DNA of 64,000 nucleotides from an uncultured Aliiroseovarius sp. (GTDB lineage Bacteria; Pseudomonadota; Alphaproteobacteria; Rhodobacterales; Rhodobacteraceae): contig NZ_CANLNB010000004.1 of assembly GCF_947492455.1 (NCBI RefSeq), positions 62,001 through 126,000 on the forward strand. Direction: 5' to 3'. Shown here in pieces: positions 25,722 to 34,688 of the stretch. Both the position numbers and the translations under genes were made by a program. Under the pieces are notes generated by a model that worked only from the letters and a program-made list of their open reading frames with translations, did not search any database and was not told where the DNA came from. The first letter of the stretch is position 1, and the number at the start of each line of letters is the position of its first letter.

Positions 25722-26744
25722 TCAGCCCTTCTTCAGAACCTCACGGCCCAGCAGCTCGGCGATCTGGACGGCGTTCAGGGCAGCGCCTTTGCGCAGGTTG
25801 TCCGAGACACACCACATGTTCAGGCCGTTCTCGACCGTGACGTCCTGACGGATGCGGCTGATGAAGGTGGCGAAGTCGCCTACGCATTCAACCGGGGTGA
25901 CATAGCCACCGTTCTCGCGCTTATCCACGACCAGAATGCCGGGGGCAGTGCGCAGGATATCGCGGGCTTCGTCTTCGTCCAGGAACTCTTCGGTTTCGAT
26001 GTTGATCGATTCCGAGTGGCCCACGAAGACCGGCACACGCACGCAGGTGGCGGTGACTTTGATCGACGGGTCGACGATTTTCTTCGTCTCGGCGATCATT
26101 TTCCATTCTTCTTTCGTGTCGCCCGAGTCCATGAAGACGTCGATATGCGGGATCACGTTGAAGGCGATCTGTTTGGGGTAAACCTTCGGCTCGACTTCCT
26201 GACCCGGGACATACATGCCCTTGGTCTGGTTCCACAGCTCATCAATCGCGTCTTTGCCCGAGCCCGATACCGACTGATAGGTCGACACAACAACGCGCTT
26301 GATCTTGGCGCGGTCATGCAGGGGCTTCAGCGCCACAACCATCTGCGCGGTCGAGCAGTTGGGGTTCGCGATGATGTTCTTGTTTTTATACTCGTGAATC
26401 GCGTCCGGGTTCACCTCGGGCACGATCAGCGGGATGTCGGGGTCGTAGCGGTACAGCGACGAGTTATCGATCACCACACACCCAGCCGCAGCCGCTTTCG
26501 GTGCGTATTCCTTGGTTGCTTCCGAACCCACGGCAAACAGCGCCATGTCCCAGCCAGTGAAGTCGAAGGTGTCCAGATCCTGGGTGGTCAGGGTCTTGTC
26601 ACCAAAGCTGACTTCAGTACCGAGCGAACGGCGCGATGCAAGCGCTGCGATCTCGTCTACAGGAAACTGGCGTTCTGCCAGGATGTTCAGCATTTCGCGG
26701 CCCACGTTGCCCGTGGCGCCTACGACGGCGACTTTATAGCCCAT
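25722..26744 (-). CDS. asd: Aspartate-semialdehyde dehydrogenase
   Basis: NADPH-dependent enzyme that makes aspartate semialdehyde for lysine, threonine and methionine. It has 340 residues. The Rossmann motif GATGNVGREML is at the N-terminus. The catalytic Cys130 lies in NPNCSTAQM. The substrate-binding segments STYQSVSGSGKDAIDEL and CVRVPVFVGHSESINIE are intact. GGAGG precedes the start. It is transcribed alone, with its own terminator. lysA, which also serves lysine synthesis, is elsewhere in the window. Confidence 0.96.
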   Translation of the reverse strand: MGYKVAVVGATGNVGREMLNILAERQFPVDEIAALASRRSLGTEVSFGDKTLTTQDLDTFDFTGWDMALFAVGSEATKEYAPKAAAAGCVVIDNSSLYRYDPDIPLIVPEVNPDAIHEYKNKNIIANPNCSTAQMVVALKPLHDRAKIKRVVVSTYQSVSGSGKDAIDELWNQTKGMYVPGQEVEPKVYPKQIAFNVIPHIDVFMDSGDTKEEWKMIAETKKIVDPSIKVTATCVRVPVFVGHSESINIETEEFLDEDEARDILRTAPGILVVDKRENGGYVTPVECVGDFATFISRIRQDVTVENGLNMWCVSDNLRKGAALNAVQIAELLGREVLKKG

Positions 26745-27096
26745 TACGGCCTCCTATAATGTTGTTGTCTTTGAACCACCCAAAGACGGAGGCCTCTTAG
26801 ATCAATTCCGCCTTGCAGAAAAGGCTTTTCGCGGCGATGTGCCATCATTTGTCGTTGACTTGTGTGCTTTTCGCTGTGATACGCGCGCTAACTGTCCGGT
26901 CGACGCGTGAGCGACCCGCCCCAGATGTGAGGCAGACAGTCCTTCCTACAAGTTCCCAAATCACGCGGGGTTCTAGCGGTCAGATCGGCGCTTGGGCATT
27001 CGGCCTTTGTGCGAGCATCCGCCGCAAACCTAAGCGATGGGCGCAACAGCCCCACCCGCGTGATAGCGGTGCACCCTTGCGTGTGCCAGAAAGACG
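26745..27096. other. Gap between divergent asd and rhlE
   Basis: About 350 bases with no gene that I can support. It must hold the asd and rhlE promoters. No clear operator or hairpin is recognisable. Open frames here lack ribosome binding sites and family similarity. Confidence 0.5.
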
Positions 27097-28413
27097 ATGA
27101 TGACAAAATTTGCAGAGCTCGGGCTGAACCCGAAGCTGGTAACCGCCGTGTCTGACGCCGGTTACGAAACCCCGACCCCCATTCAGGTTCAGGCCATTCC
27201 GTTGGTGCTGGAAGGCCGCGACGTGATGGGTTTGGCCCAGACCGGCACTGGTAAAACCGCGGCCTTTGGCCTGCCGCTGATCCACCAGCTGCTGAACAGT
27301 CATGACAAGCGTCAGCCGAAGTCGGTCAAGGCGCTTGTGTTGGCCCCCACCCGCGAGCTGGTGAACCAGATCGCCGACAACCTGCGCCTTTATGTGCAGG
27401 GCACCCACCTGAAGGTCCGCACTGTTGTGGGCGGCGTGTCGATCAACAAACAGATCAGCATGCTGGCGAATGGGATCGATATTCTGGTCGCCACGCCGGG
27501 TCGATTGATTGACCTGATGGACCGCGGCTCGATCCGTTTGGATACGGCAACCTTCCTTGTGCTGGACGAGGCCGACCAGATGCTGGACATGGGCTTCATC
27601 CATGCGCTGCGCAAAATCGCGCCCGAGCTGGGCGAGCCGCGCCAGACCATGCTGTTTTCGGCCACCATGCCCAAGCTGATGGCCGAGCTGTCGAAGGCCT
27701 ATCTGACGAACCCAGCCCGTGTGCAGGTGTCGCCTCCGGGTAAGGCCGCCGACAAAGTCACGCAAGGGCTCTATTATTGCCCGGACCGCGGCGCAAAGAT
27801 CACACGATTGGTTGATCTGCTTCGCCATGATGAACAGGCGCTGTCGCTGGTCTTCTCGCGCACCAAGCATGGGGCCGAGAAGCTGATGAAGCATCTGGTG
27901 CATGAAGGTTTCGCGGCGGTGTCCATCCACGGCAACAAAAGCCAGGGCCAGCGTGACCGCGCCCTTGCCGCCTTCCGCGCGGGCGAGGCACGTATTCTGG
28001 TCGCCACCGATGTGGCCGCCCGTGGGATCGACATTCCCGGCGTCAGCCATGTCTACAACTTCGACCTGCCCGAGGTCGCCGACAACTATGTCCACCGTAT
28101 CGGCCGCACCGCGCGTGCAGGCGCGGATGGGGATGCGATTTCCTTCGTGTCGGGCGTCGAGCTGGGCCTTCTGCGCGACATCGAGAAAGTCATGAAGATC
28201 GAGATCCCCGTGCTGGGCGGCAAACGCCCGGCCGAGGAAAAACGCCCGCAGCGCGGCCAAGGTGGCGGCGGTGGCGGAGGCGGTCGCCGGGGTGGTGGTG
28301 CTGGCGCAGGTGGTGGGCGCAAGCCGCGTGGTGCACAAGGGGCGAAACCTTCGGGCAATCCCGGTGGCGTATCTAAACAGCGTCGCCGTCGCAGGCCCCG
28401 CAAGTCCGCTTAA
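27097..28413 (+). CDS. rhlE: DEAD-box RNA helicase (RhlE-like)
   Basis: ATP-dependent RNA helicase of 438 residues. The Q motif is at FAELGLNPKLV...PTPIQ. Motif I is AQTGTGKTAAF, motif II DEAD, motif III SAT, and motifs V/VI are VATDVAARGIDIPGV and YVHRIGRTARAG. The C-terminal 80 residues are Gly/Arg/Lys-rich low-complexity sequence, typical of RNA-binding tails in the RhlE group. It probably acts in ribosome assembly or mRNA decay, often induced by cold (family knowledge). The stop overlaps the convergent MFS gene by two bases. Confidence 0.92.
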   Translation: MMTKFAELGLNPKLVTAVSDAGYETPTPIQVQAIPLVLEGRDVMGLAQTGTGKTAAFGLPLIHQLLNSHDKRQPKSVKALVLAPTRELVNQIADNLRLYVQGTHLKVRTVVGGVSINKQISMLANGIDILVATPGRLIDLMDRGSIRLDTATFLVLDEADQMLDMGFIHALRKIAPELGEPRQTMLFSATMPKLMAELSKAYLTNPARVQVSPPGKAADKVTQGLYYCPDRGAKITRLVDLLRHDEQALSLVFSRTKHGAEKLMKHLVHEGFAAVSIHGNKSQGQRDRALAAFRAGEARILVATDVAARGIDIPGVSHVYNFDLPEVADNYVHRIGRTARAGADGDAISFVSGVELGLLRDIEKVMKIEIPVLGGKRPAEEKRPQRGQGGGGGGGGRRGGGAGAGGGRKPRGAQGAKPSGNPGGVSKQRRRRRPRKSA

Positions 28414-29597
28414 TCGGTGCGGTCCTGACTGAACAGATACAGCAGGCAGCCGATTAGACCCGGCACAGCAAAGAACAGGAACACGGCCTGATAGGGGGCC
28501 GTGACCGACACGTCAGGCCCCTGCGCTGCGCGATAGACGCTTGCCGAGGCGTATTGGAAAACGCCTACGCCACCGATCCCAAACATATTCATCAACGTCA
28601 CGCCCCGTCCAACAAGGTGGGGTGGATAGAAGCTGCGCCCGTGCGCCATGAGCAGCGGGAAGCTTGCGGCAAACAATCCGATTGCGGCCATGGTCAATGA
28701 AATTTTCAGGACGCCCGACTCGGGGAAGGCCCACAACAGGAATACCATACCAACCGCGATCATGTTGCCAGTGAAGATCACCCATTTTCGGGTGCCAAAG
28801 ATGCGGTCCATCGGCCCATAGGCAAAGCTGCCCACCACCATGGCCAGAGCAATCGCCATTGTGACCCAGCCGATACCTGTCGTGTCCAACCCATAGACAT
28901 CACGCAAGAACGGCCCCGCCCAGCTGCCGCGCAGCCCGGCTGCTGCTGCATAGTTGACAAACATCAACGGGAACAGCGCCCACAGCGCGGGCATCTTTAG
29001 CAAATCCAATACGGACCCTTTTGACTGCCCCTCTTCGACCTCGACTTTCGGCGGGTTGTCGACTGTGACCATGATCAGCGCCGCGACCACCAGCGTCACT
29101 GCCGCCAAGGCCCACAGGCACGTACGCCAGCCGAACTGTTCAACCGCAAGTGCCAAGGGCAGGGCACCTGCGATGTTGCCCAGCGATCCAAAGCCGATCA
29201 CCATCCCGGCCAGTGTGCCGAAGACAGCGGGCGAATACAGGCGCGCGAAGATGAAATAGCTGGCCATCAGGACAGGAGAGCACCCGATCCCGATCAGCAC
29301 CATCGCATACAGGATGTGATCCGGGCTTGAGGCCATGGCGAACATCGCGGCCCCTCCGGCCCCGCCTAGCGCCAGAAGGCCGGCGGCCACTTTGCGCGGG
29401 CCGATATTGTCCAGCGCCCAGCCCACGGGGATTTGCATCAGGGCAAAGACAAGAAACCACGCACCCGATGCTTGGGCCAGATCCTCGGGCGTGGCGCCCA
29501 GATCTGTTTTCAGCGCAGGCGTCATCACCGCCAGAAAGGCGCGATAAAACTGGCTTAATACGTAAGCCACGATCAATGTGATGATACCAACCCGCAT
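28410..29597 (-). CDS. Major facilitator superfamily transporter
   Basis: Inner-membrane carrier of 395 residues with about 12 hydrophobic helices. The first-half motif QIPVGWALDNIGPRKV matches the MFS signature between helices 2 and 3. GSFAYGPMDRIFGTRKW matches the second-half repeat. The substrate is not predictable. GGGAGG lies five bases before the start at 29597. It reads away from nothing divergent and ends tail-to-tail with rhlE. Confidence 0.88.
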   Translation of the reverse strand: MRVGIITLIVAYVLSQFYRAFLAVMTPALKTDLGATPEDLAQASGAWFLVFALMQIPVGWALDNIGPRKVAAGLLALGGAGGAAMFAMASSPDHILYAMVLIGIGCSPVLMASYFIFARLYSPAVFGTLAGMVIGFGSLGNIAGALPLALAVEQFGWRTCLWALAAVTLVVAALIMVTVDNPPKVEVEEGQSKGSVLDLLKMPALWALFPLMFVNYAAAAGLRGSWAGPFLRDVYGLDTTGIGWVTMAIALAMVVGSFAYGPMDRIFGTRKWVIFTGNMIAVGMVFLLWAFPESGVLKISLTMAAIGLFAASFPLLMAHGRSFYPPHLVGRGVTLMNMFGIGGVGVFQYASASVYRAAQGPDVSVTAPYQAVFLFFAVPGLIGCLLYLFSQDRTD

Positions 29598-29674
29598 GCG
29601 GACCTCCCAATCTCAACCCGCGCAGAAGACACGGGCCGGGGTGATTTGGCAAGCGGGCTGGTAGTTCTACCTGA

Positions 29675-30709
29675 TCAGCCGTTGCGAACCGTATCGATCA
29701 TCAGCTGCACATTTTCAGGATCGGCGTCCGGTGTGATCCCGTGGCCAAGGTTGAAGATATGCGGGCCGTTCTTGAACGCCTCGACGATGGCGCGGGTCTC
29801 GTCGACCAAGGCCTGACCGCCCGTAACCATGTGGCTGGATTTCAGATTGCCCTGCACGCAGCCATCGACTTGCACGTTGGCAGCAGCCCATTCCGGACTG
29901 ACCGAGTTGTCCAGCGCGACGCAGTCCACGCCGGTCGCCTTGGCAAAGCCAACATAGCCCTCGCCCGCTTCGCGCGGGAAGCCGATGACCGGAATGCCGG
30001 GGTGACGTTTCTTCAGTTCTTGGGTGATCACACGGGCAGGTTCGACCGCGTATTTCTGGAAGTCTTCGCCCTTCAGCGATCCGGCCCAGCTGTCGAACAA
30101 CTTCACCACTTCGGCGCCTGCTTCGATCTGCTTGGACAGATACTCGATGGTGCCTTCGGTCAGACGGTCCATCACCGCCTCGAACAGCGGACGGTTCTCG
30201 GCCTTCAGCGCGTGTGCCGGACCCTGATCTTTGGTGCCTTGCCCCGCGATCATATAGGTCGCAACCGTCCACGGCATGCCAGCGAAACCGATCAGCGTGG
30301 TCTCTTCCGGCAGCTCACGACGCAGGATGCGGACGGTTTCATAAATCGGGTTCAGCGTCTCGTGAATGTCATCCTTGCCCGACAGTTTGTCGAAGTCAGC
30401 TTGTTCAGTGATCGTGGACAGACGCGGGCCTTCGCCGGTCACGAACCACAGATCCGCACCAAGCGCTTGCGGCAGCAGCAGGATGTCGGCAAACAGGATC
30501 GCCGCGTCAAAGCCGTAACGGCGGATTGGCTGCAATGTGACCTCGGCGGCCAGCTCCGAGTTATAGCACAGCTTCAGGAAATCCCCGGCCTGTGCACGCG
30601 TGGCGCGATACTCGGGCAGATAGCGCCCCGCCTGACGCATCATCCAGATCGGAGGGGTCGGAAGGGTCTCGCCTGCAAGTGCGCGCAGAATGGTCTTTTG
30701 CTGGGTCAT
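29675..30709 (-). CDS. hemE: Uroporphyrinogen decarboxylase
   Basis: Cytoplasmic enzyme that removes four carboxyl groups from uroporphyrinogen III to give coproporphyrinogen III. The 344-residue product carries the signature [16 protein letters not shown] near the N-terminus. The active-site loop is [16 protein letters not shown], and FDSWAGSL is conserved. The start at 30709 is preferred over a frame extended to 30748. It is divergent from hemC with a 115-base gap, so the two share a control region. hemF is 3 kb away on the same strand. Confidence 0.96.
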   Translation of the reverse strand: MTQQKTILRALAGETLPTPPIWMMRQAGRYLPEYRATRAQAGDFLKLCYNSELAAEVTLQPIRRYGFDAAILFADILLLPQALGADLWFVTGEGPRLSTITEQADFDKLSGKDDIHETLNPIYETVRILRRELPEETTLIGFAGMPWTVATYMIAGQGTKDQGPAHALKAENRPLFEAVMDRLTEGTIEYLSKQIEAGAEVVKLFDSWAGSLKGEDFQKYAVEPARVITQELKKRHPGIPVIGFPREAGEGYVGFAKATGVDCVALDNSVSPEWAAANVQVDGCVQGNLKSSHMVTGGQALVDETRAIVEAFKNGPHIFNLGHGITPDADPENVQLMIDTVRNG

Positions 30710-30824
30710 AAGGTGGCCTTTCCTGTCTGGTTCCAAGCCTCGTCCCAAAGCAGCGGCAAGATGTCAAGCGTTGGGGGTGTCGCAGGCATGGACAGAGGGG
30801 GGCTTCGCGCGTAAACCAAACGCC

Positions 30825-31781
30825 ATGACTTACACGCTTCCGACCCCCGACGCCCCCCTGAACATCGGCACACGTGGCAGCCCATTGGCGCTGGCGCAGG
30901 CCTATGAAACGCGCCGCCGCCTGATGGCTGCGTTTGATCTGCCGGAACAGGCGTTCGAGATCGTGGTGGTCCATACCACAGGCGACAACCGCTCGATGAT
31001 CGACGCGGACCGCCCGCTGAAAGAGATCGGCAATAAGGGCCTGTTCACCAAGGAAATCGAAGAGGCGATGCTGGATGGGCGCATCGACATCGCGGTGCAT
31101 TCGATGAAGGACATGCCGGTCGAGCAGCCCGAGGGGTTGGTGCTGGACTGCTACCTGCCGCGCGAAGACACGCGCGATGCGTTCGTGTCGCTCAAGTACA
31201 ATTCGATTGCAGAGCTGCCGGAAGGCGCCGTCGTCGGCACCTCGTCCCTGCGCCGCAAGTCACAGCTTTTGAATCGCCGCCCGGACCTGAACGTGGTCGA
31301 GTTCCGCGGAAATGTTCAGACCCGCCTGAAAAAGCTGGGTGCGGGTGTGGCCGAAGCGACCTTCCTTGCGATGGCAGGCCTGAACCGTTTGGGCATGGAC
31401 GACGTCCCCGCCACGGCGATCGAGACGGCAGATATGCTGAACGCCGTTGCTCAAGGTGCCATCGGGATCGAACGCCGCGCCAACGATGCCCGCGCGAAAG
31501 ACATGCTGGATGCGATCCACGATCTGGAAACTGGCCAACGTCTGGCCGCCGAACGTGCCTTTCTTGGCGCGCTGGACGGGTCGTGTGAAACCCCGATTGC
31601 AGGGCTTGCGACGCTGGACGGCGATACCCTGACCCTGAAGGGCGAGATCCTGCGGACGGATGGGTCGGAAAGCGTGGCTGATCAGGTCTCGGGGCCGATT
31701 GCAGATGGGCGAGAGTTGGGGCGAACGCTGGCTGAAAAGCTGTTGTCGCAAGTGGACGACGATTTCTTCGATTGGAAATAG
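30825..31781 (+). CDS. hemC: Hydroxymethylbilane synthase (porphobilinogen deaminase)
   Basis: Polymerises four porphobilinogens into hydroxymethylbilane. The product from ATG 30825 is 318 residues. The dipyrromethane cofactor attaches to Cys254 in GALDGSCETPIAG. Other motifs are GTRGSPLALAQA, DIAVHSMKDMP and TSSLRRKSQLL. A 45-residue upstream extension in the same frame has no family support. It is divergent from hemE, an arrangement that would allow joint control of tetrapyrrole synthesis. Confidence 0.96.
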   Translation: MTYTLPTPDAPLNIGTRGSPLALAQAYETRRRLMAAFDLPEQAFEIVVVHTTGDNRSMIDADRPLKEIGNKGLFTKEIEEAMLDGRIDIAVHSMKDMPVEQPEGLVLDCYLPREDTRDAFVSLKYNSIAELPEGAVVGTSSLRRKSQLLNRRPDLNVVEFRGNVQTRLKKLGAGVAEATFLAMAGLNRLGMDDVPATAIETADMLNAVAQGAIGIERRANDARAKDMLDAIHDLETGQRLAAERAFLGALDGSCETPIAGLATLDGDTLTLKGEILRTDGSESVADQVSGPIADGRELGRTLAEKLLSQVDDDFFDWK

Positions 31782-31782
31782 G

Positions 31783-31813
31783 AAAAAGGCCCGGCATCGC
31801 GACCGGGCCTTTC
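31783..31813. terminator. Bidirectional terminator between hemC and thiolase
   Basis: GGCCCGG and CCGGGCC pair around an 8-base loop, with As before and a TTTC run after. It sits two bases after the hemC stop and 20 bases from the convergent thiolase stop. Confidence 0.85.
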
Positions 31814-31830
31814 TTCTTTCGGGTGCGTGC

Positions 31831-33006
31831 TTACAGACGCTCGATGGCCAGTGCGATGCCTTGACCGCCGCCAATGCACATGGTGATCAGCGCTTTCGAG
31901 CCGCCGATGCGTTCCAATTCATACAGCGCCTTCACTGTGATGATCGCGCCCGTTGCGCCGACCGGATGACCCAGCGCAATCGCGCCGCCATTCGGGTTCA
32001 CCTTGGCCGTGTCCAGACCCAACCCGTTGTTCACGGCGATGGCTTGGGCGGCAAAGGCTTCGTTCGATTCGATCACGTCGAAATCGCTGACCGACAGCCC
32101 GGTGCGCGCCAACAGGTTCTCGACCGCCGGGACGGGGCCGATGCCCATGACCTCGGGCCGCACGCCTGCATGGCCATAGCCAATGATGCGCGCCTTGGGT
32201 TTCAGGCCAGCGGCCTCGGCGGCGTCCGCGCGGGCCAGAACCAGCGCTGCCGCGCCATCATTGATGCCCGAGGCGTTGCCCGCCGTCACGCTGCCATCTT
32301 TCTGGAACGCAGGGCGCAGACCGGCAAGCGCGTCGGCGGTCGTCGGCTTGGGGTGCTCGTCGCGGGCGAAGGCCACCACCTCGCGGCGCTTCTTCACCTC
32401 GACCGGCACGATCTGGCTGTCGAAATACCCGGCCTCGATCGCAGCAGCGGCGCGGCGCTGGCTTTCCAGTGCAAAGGCATCCTGATCTTCGCGGGTGACG
32501 TTGTTTTCAGACGCGACGTTTTCAGCGGTGATGCCCATGTGACCGGTGCCAAACGGGCAGTTCAGCGCGCCCAGCATCATGTCCTGCGCACCGGTGTCGC
32601 CCATCTTCTGACCCCAGCGTGCCTGCGGCAGGATGTAGGGCGAGCGGCTCATGTTTTCGGCCCCGCCTGCGACGGCGAAATCAGCGTCGCCCAGCATCAG
32701 GTTCTGGGTGGCGGACACGATGGCCTGCAGGCCCGAGCCGCACAGGCGGTTCACGTTCATCGCGGGGGTGGTGTCGGGGATGCCGGCCTCGATCATCGCC
32801 ACACGCGACAGGTACATGTCGCGCGGTTCGGTGTTGATCACATGGCCGAATACCACATGGCCGATCTGTTCCGGGGAAACACCAGCACGGGCCATTGCCT
32901 CGCGGGTGACGGTTGCGCCAAGCGCGCTGGGCGGGGTTTGGGCAAGGCTGCCGCCAAAGCCACCGATTGCAGTGCGTACGCCGTCAAGAATGACAATATC
33001 GGACAT
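31831..33006 (-). CDS. Acetyl-CoA C-acyltransferase / beta-ketothiolase (BktB-like)
   Basis: Thiolase of 391 residues that condenses or cleaves acyl-CoA units. The acylated Cys is in NRLCGSGLQAIVSATQ. The C-terminal GHPVGATGA and CIGGGQGIA motifs hold the catalytic His and Cys. The sequence pattern (VVFGHVINTEPRDMYLSRVA, GITAENVASENNVTREDQD) is very close to BktB of Cupriavidus, which also uses C5 substrates. AGGAGG precedes the start. A MarR gene lies directly upstream on the same strand. Confidence 0.92.
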   Translation of the reverse strand: MSDIVILDGVRTAIGGFGGSLAQTPPSALGATVTREAMARAGVSPEQIGHVVFGHVINTEPRDMYLSRVAMIEAGIPDTTPAMNVNRLCGSGLQAIVSATQNLMLGDADFAVAGGAENMSRSPYILPQARWGQKMGDTGAQDMMLGALNCPFGTGHMGITAENVASENNVTREDQDAFALESQRRAAAAIEAGYFDSQIVPVEVKKRREVVAFARDEHPKPTTADALAGLRPAFQKDGSVTAGNASGINDGAAALVLARADAAEAAGLKPKARIIGYGHAGVRPEVMGIGPVPAVENLLARTGLSVSDFDVIESNEAFAAQAIAVNNGLGLDTAKVNPNGGAIALGHPVGATGAIITVKALYELERIGGSKALITMCIGGGQGIALAIERL

Positions 33007-33091
33007 GTCAGAACCTCCTGTTTTGAGTTGGCAACACTGTGCCGCAAAGCAGAAGACCTGTCTTGTGTAACGCTCCGTCAGAGGAGCGGGA

Positions 33092-33541
33092 TCAACTGTC
33101 CGCGGTGGTGTCGGGGTCCAGTTTGTGCAGCAAACCGGTCAGCGCTTCACGAAAACTGGAATCTTCCGCCCCCAGAAGCGTCGATAGCTGCGCCTCATAG
33201 TCATCGGCAATAGGCGCCAAAGCTTCGATCATCGCCCGGCCCTTGTCGGTCAGGCTGAGTTCGACCAGACGGCGGTCCGAGGGATTGATGGTCTTGGTGA
33301 CATAGCCCGCCGCCTCAAGCCGAGACGCCGCCCGACTGACCTTGGGTTTGTCCATGTCCACGCGTTTATGGATCTCGCGTACGCTGACGCTGTCGGCTTG
33401 GCTTAGATGCGCCACGACCCGCCATTCGGACACCGAAATCCCATAGGCCTCGCGATAGTGTTTGGCAAACTCCGCGCTGACACGGCTGGACAGAACAGCA
33501 AGCTGATAGGGCAGGAAATCGTCAAGTTTAAAGCTGGTCAC
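33092..33541 (-). CDS. MarR family regulator
   Basis: Winged-helix dimeric regulator of 149 residues. The DNA-binding part reads VREIHKRVDMDKPKVSRAASRLEAAGYVTK, followed by the wing with NPSDRRLVELSLTDKG. I chose the GTG at 33541 with AAAGG upstream. The longer frame to 33664 begins inside the repeated 3' element and is artificial. It sits 85 bases upstream of the thiolase on the same strand and may control it. The ligand is unknown. Confidence 0.85.
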   Translation of the reverse strand: MTSFKLDDFLPYQLAVLSSRVSAEFAKHYREAYGISVSEWRVVAHLSQADSVSVREIHKRVDMDKPKVSRAASRLEAAGYVTKTINPSDRRLVELSLTDKGRAMIEALAPIADDYEAQLSTLLGAEDSSFREALTGLLHKLDPDTTADS

Positions 33542-33613
33542 GCCGGGGCCTTTCGGGTTTTCCACACAGCTTGCCCCGACACGTGCGCCAAGGCAAGCCA
33601 AAGCCCACCTGCG

Positions 33614-33691
33614 CATTTTCTTGTCATAAATATCCTGGGGTGAGCCCGAAAGGGCGAGGGGCAAAGCCCCTCAGGCTCGCGCCAGCGAGCC
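33614..33691 (-). repeat. Modular hairpin 3' element, copy 1 (after hemF)
   Basis: Read on the minus strand, 11 bases after the hemF stop: the hairpin GGCTCGC/GCGAGCC, the hairpin GAGGGGC/GCCCCTC, the hairpin GCCC/GGGC, then CCCCA and the core GGATATTTATGACAAGAAAA. The same order of parts follows rsgA (51187) and, in a shorter form, the argH-lipoprotein pair (58561). It may act as a non-canonical terminator or 3' stabiliser. Confidence 0.75.
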
Positions 33692-33701
33692 ACCGAAGTC
33701 T

Positions 33702-34592
33702 TTAGACCCACTTCGCCATCGGCGGCAGGCTCATCAACACCGCATTTGCGTCGTGGCCGGTGGCTAAGCCAAACTTGGTGCCGCGGTCATAGACAAGGTT
33801 ATATTCGGCATAGAGTCCGCGATGCACGAGTTGCGTGTCCTTGTCAGCCTCGTTCCACAGTGTGTTGCGGCGCTTTTCGGTCACTGGCACGAAGGCGGGC
33901 AGGAAGGCGCGGCCAATGTCTTGGGTCAGGGCGAAATCCGTTTCCCAATCGCCTGTGTTGCGGTCGTCCATAAAGATCCCGCCGACACCGCGGGCGCGGC
34001 CACGGTGGGGGACATAGAAATACTCGTCCGCCCATTCCTTTAGCTTGCCGTAAAGCGTGGGGTCATGGGGATCCAGATGCTCTTTCTGAATGTTGTGGAA
34101 ATGCGCGGTGTCCTCGTCATACTCGATGCAGGGGTTCAGGTCAGACCCACCGCCGAACCACCACGCGCCGGGGGTCCAGAACATGCGGGTGTTCATGTGT
34201 ACTGCAGGGCAGTGCGGGTTCTGCATGTGGGCGACCAGAGAAATGCCCGAGGCCCAGAACCGCGGATCGTCTTCGATCCCCGGCACGCCGCGTGCGGCCA
34301 TAGCCTGCTGGGCGGGCTTGCCCAAAGTGCCGTAGACGGTCGAGATGTTGACGCCCACTTTTTCAAACACGCGTCCTCCTCGCATGACGCTCATCAGTCC
34401 GCCACCGGCATCCGATCCGTCATCCGACTTGCGCGTGGTTTTCGTAACCTCGAACCGACCGGCAGGTTGATCCGACAGGGGACCGTCCGTCTGGCTGTCT
34501 TCCAGCGCCTCGAACGCGGCAACGATCTGGTCGCGCAGCTCGTGGAACCACTGGCTGGCGCGTGCTTTTTGATCGGTCATCTGGTCGGTCAT
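33702..34592 (-). CDS. hemF: Oxygen-dependent coproporphyrinogen III oxidase
   Basis: Aerobic haem enzyme of 296 residues. Family blocks are GVNISTVYG, MNTRMFWTPGAWWFGGGSDL, CIEYDEDTAHFHN and the terminal EYNLVYDRGTKFGLATGHDANAVLMSLPP. GGAG lies six bases before the ATG at 34592. The start region has two near-repeated MTDQ units, so the ATG at 34580 is also possible. It is on the same strand as hemE, 3 kb upstream of it. The repeated 3' element follows the stop. Confidence 0.96.
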   Translation of the reverse strand: MTDQMTDQKARASQWFHELRDQIVAAFEALEDSQTDGPLSDQPAGRFEVTKTTRKSDDGSDAGGGLMSVMRGGRVFEKVGVNISTVYGTLGKPAQQAMAARGVPGIEDDPRFWASGISLVAHMQNPHCPAVHMNTRMFWTPGAWWFGGGSDLNPCIEYDEDTAHFHNIQKEHLDPHDPTLYGKLKEWADEYFYVPHRGRARGVGGIFMDDRNTGDWETDFALTQDIGRAFLPAFVPVTEKRRNTLWNEADKDTQLVHRGLYAEYNLVYDRGTKFGLATGHDANAVLMSLPPMAKWV

Positions 34593-34688
34593 CTGGGGCT
34601 CCGGGTGTCAAAGGTTACGGCTGTCCTGACCAGCTATCAAAGCTGGGCGGGTTTGGCAAAAGGCAGGATGTCGCGACGGCGCGCGCGG

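Noticed and set aside
26980-28338. Open frame of 452 codons opposite rhlE
   Set aside because: Its sequence is the mirror of the helicase codons, with no domain or plausible start.
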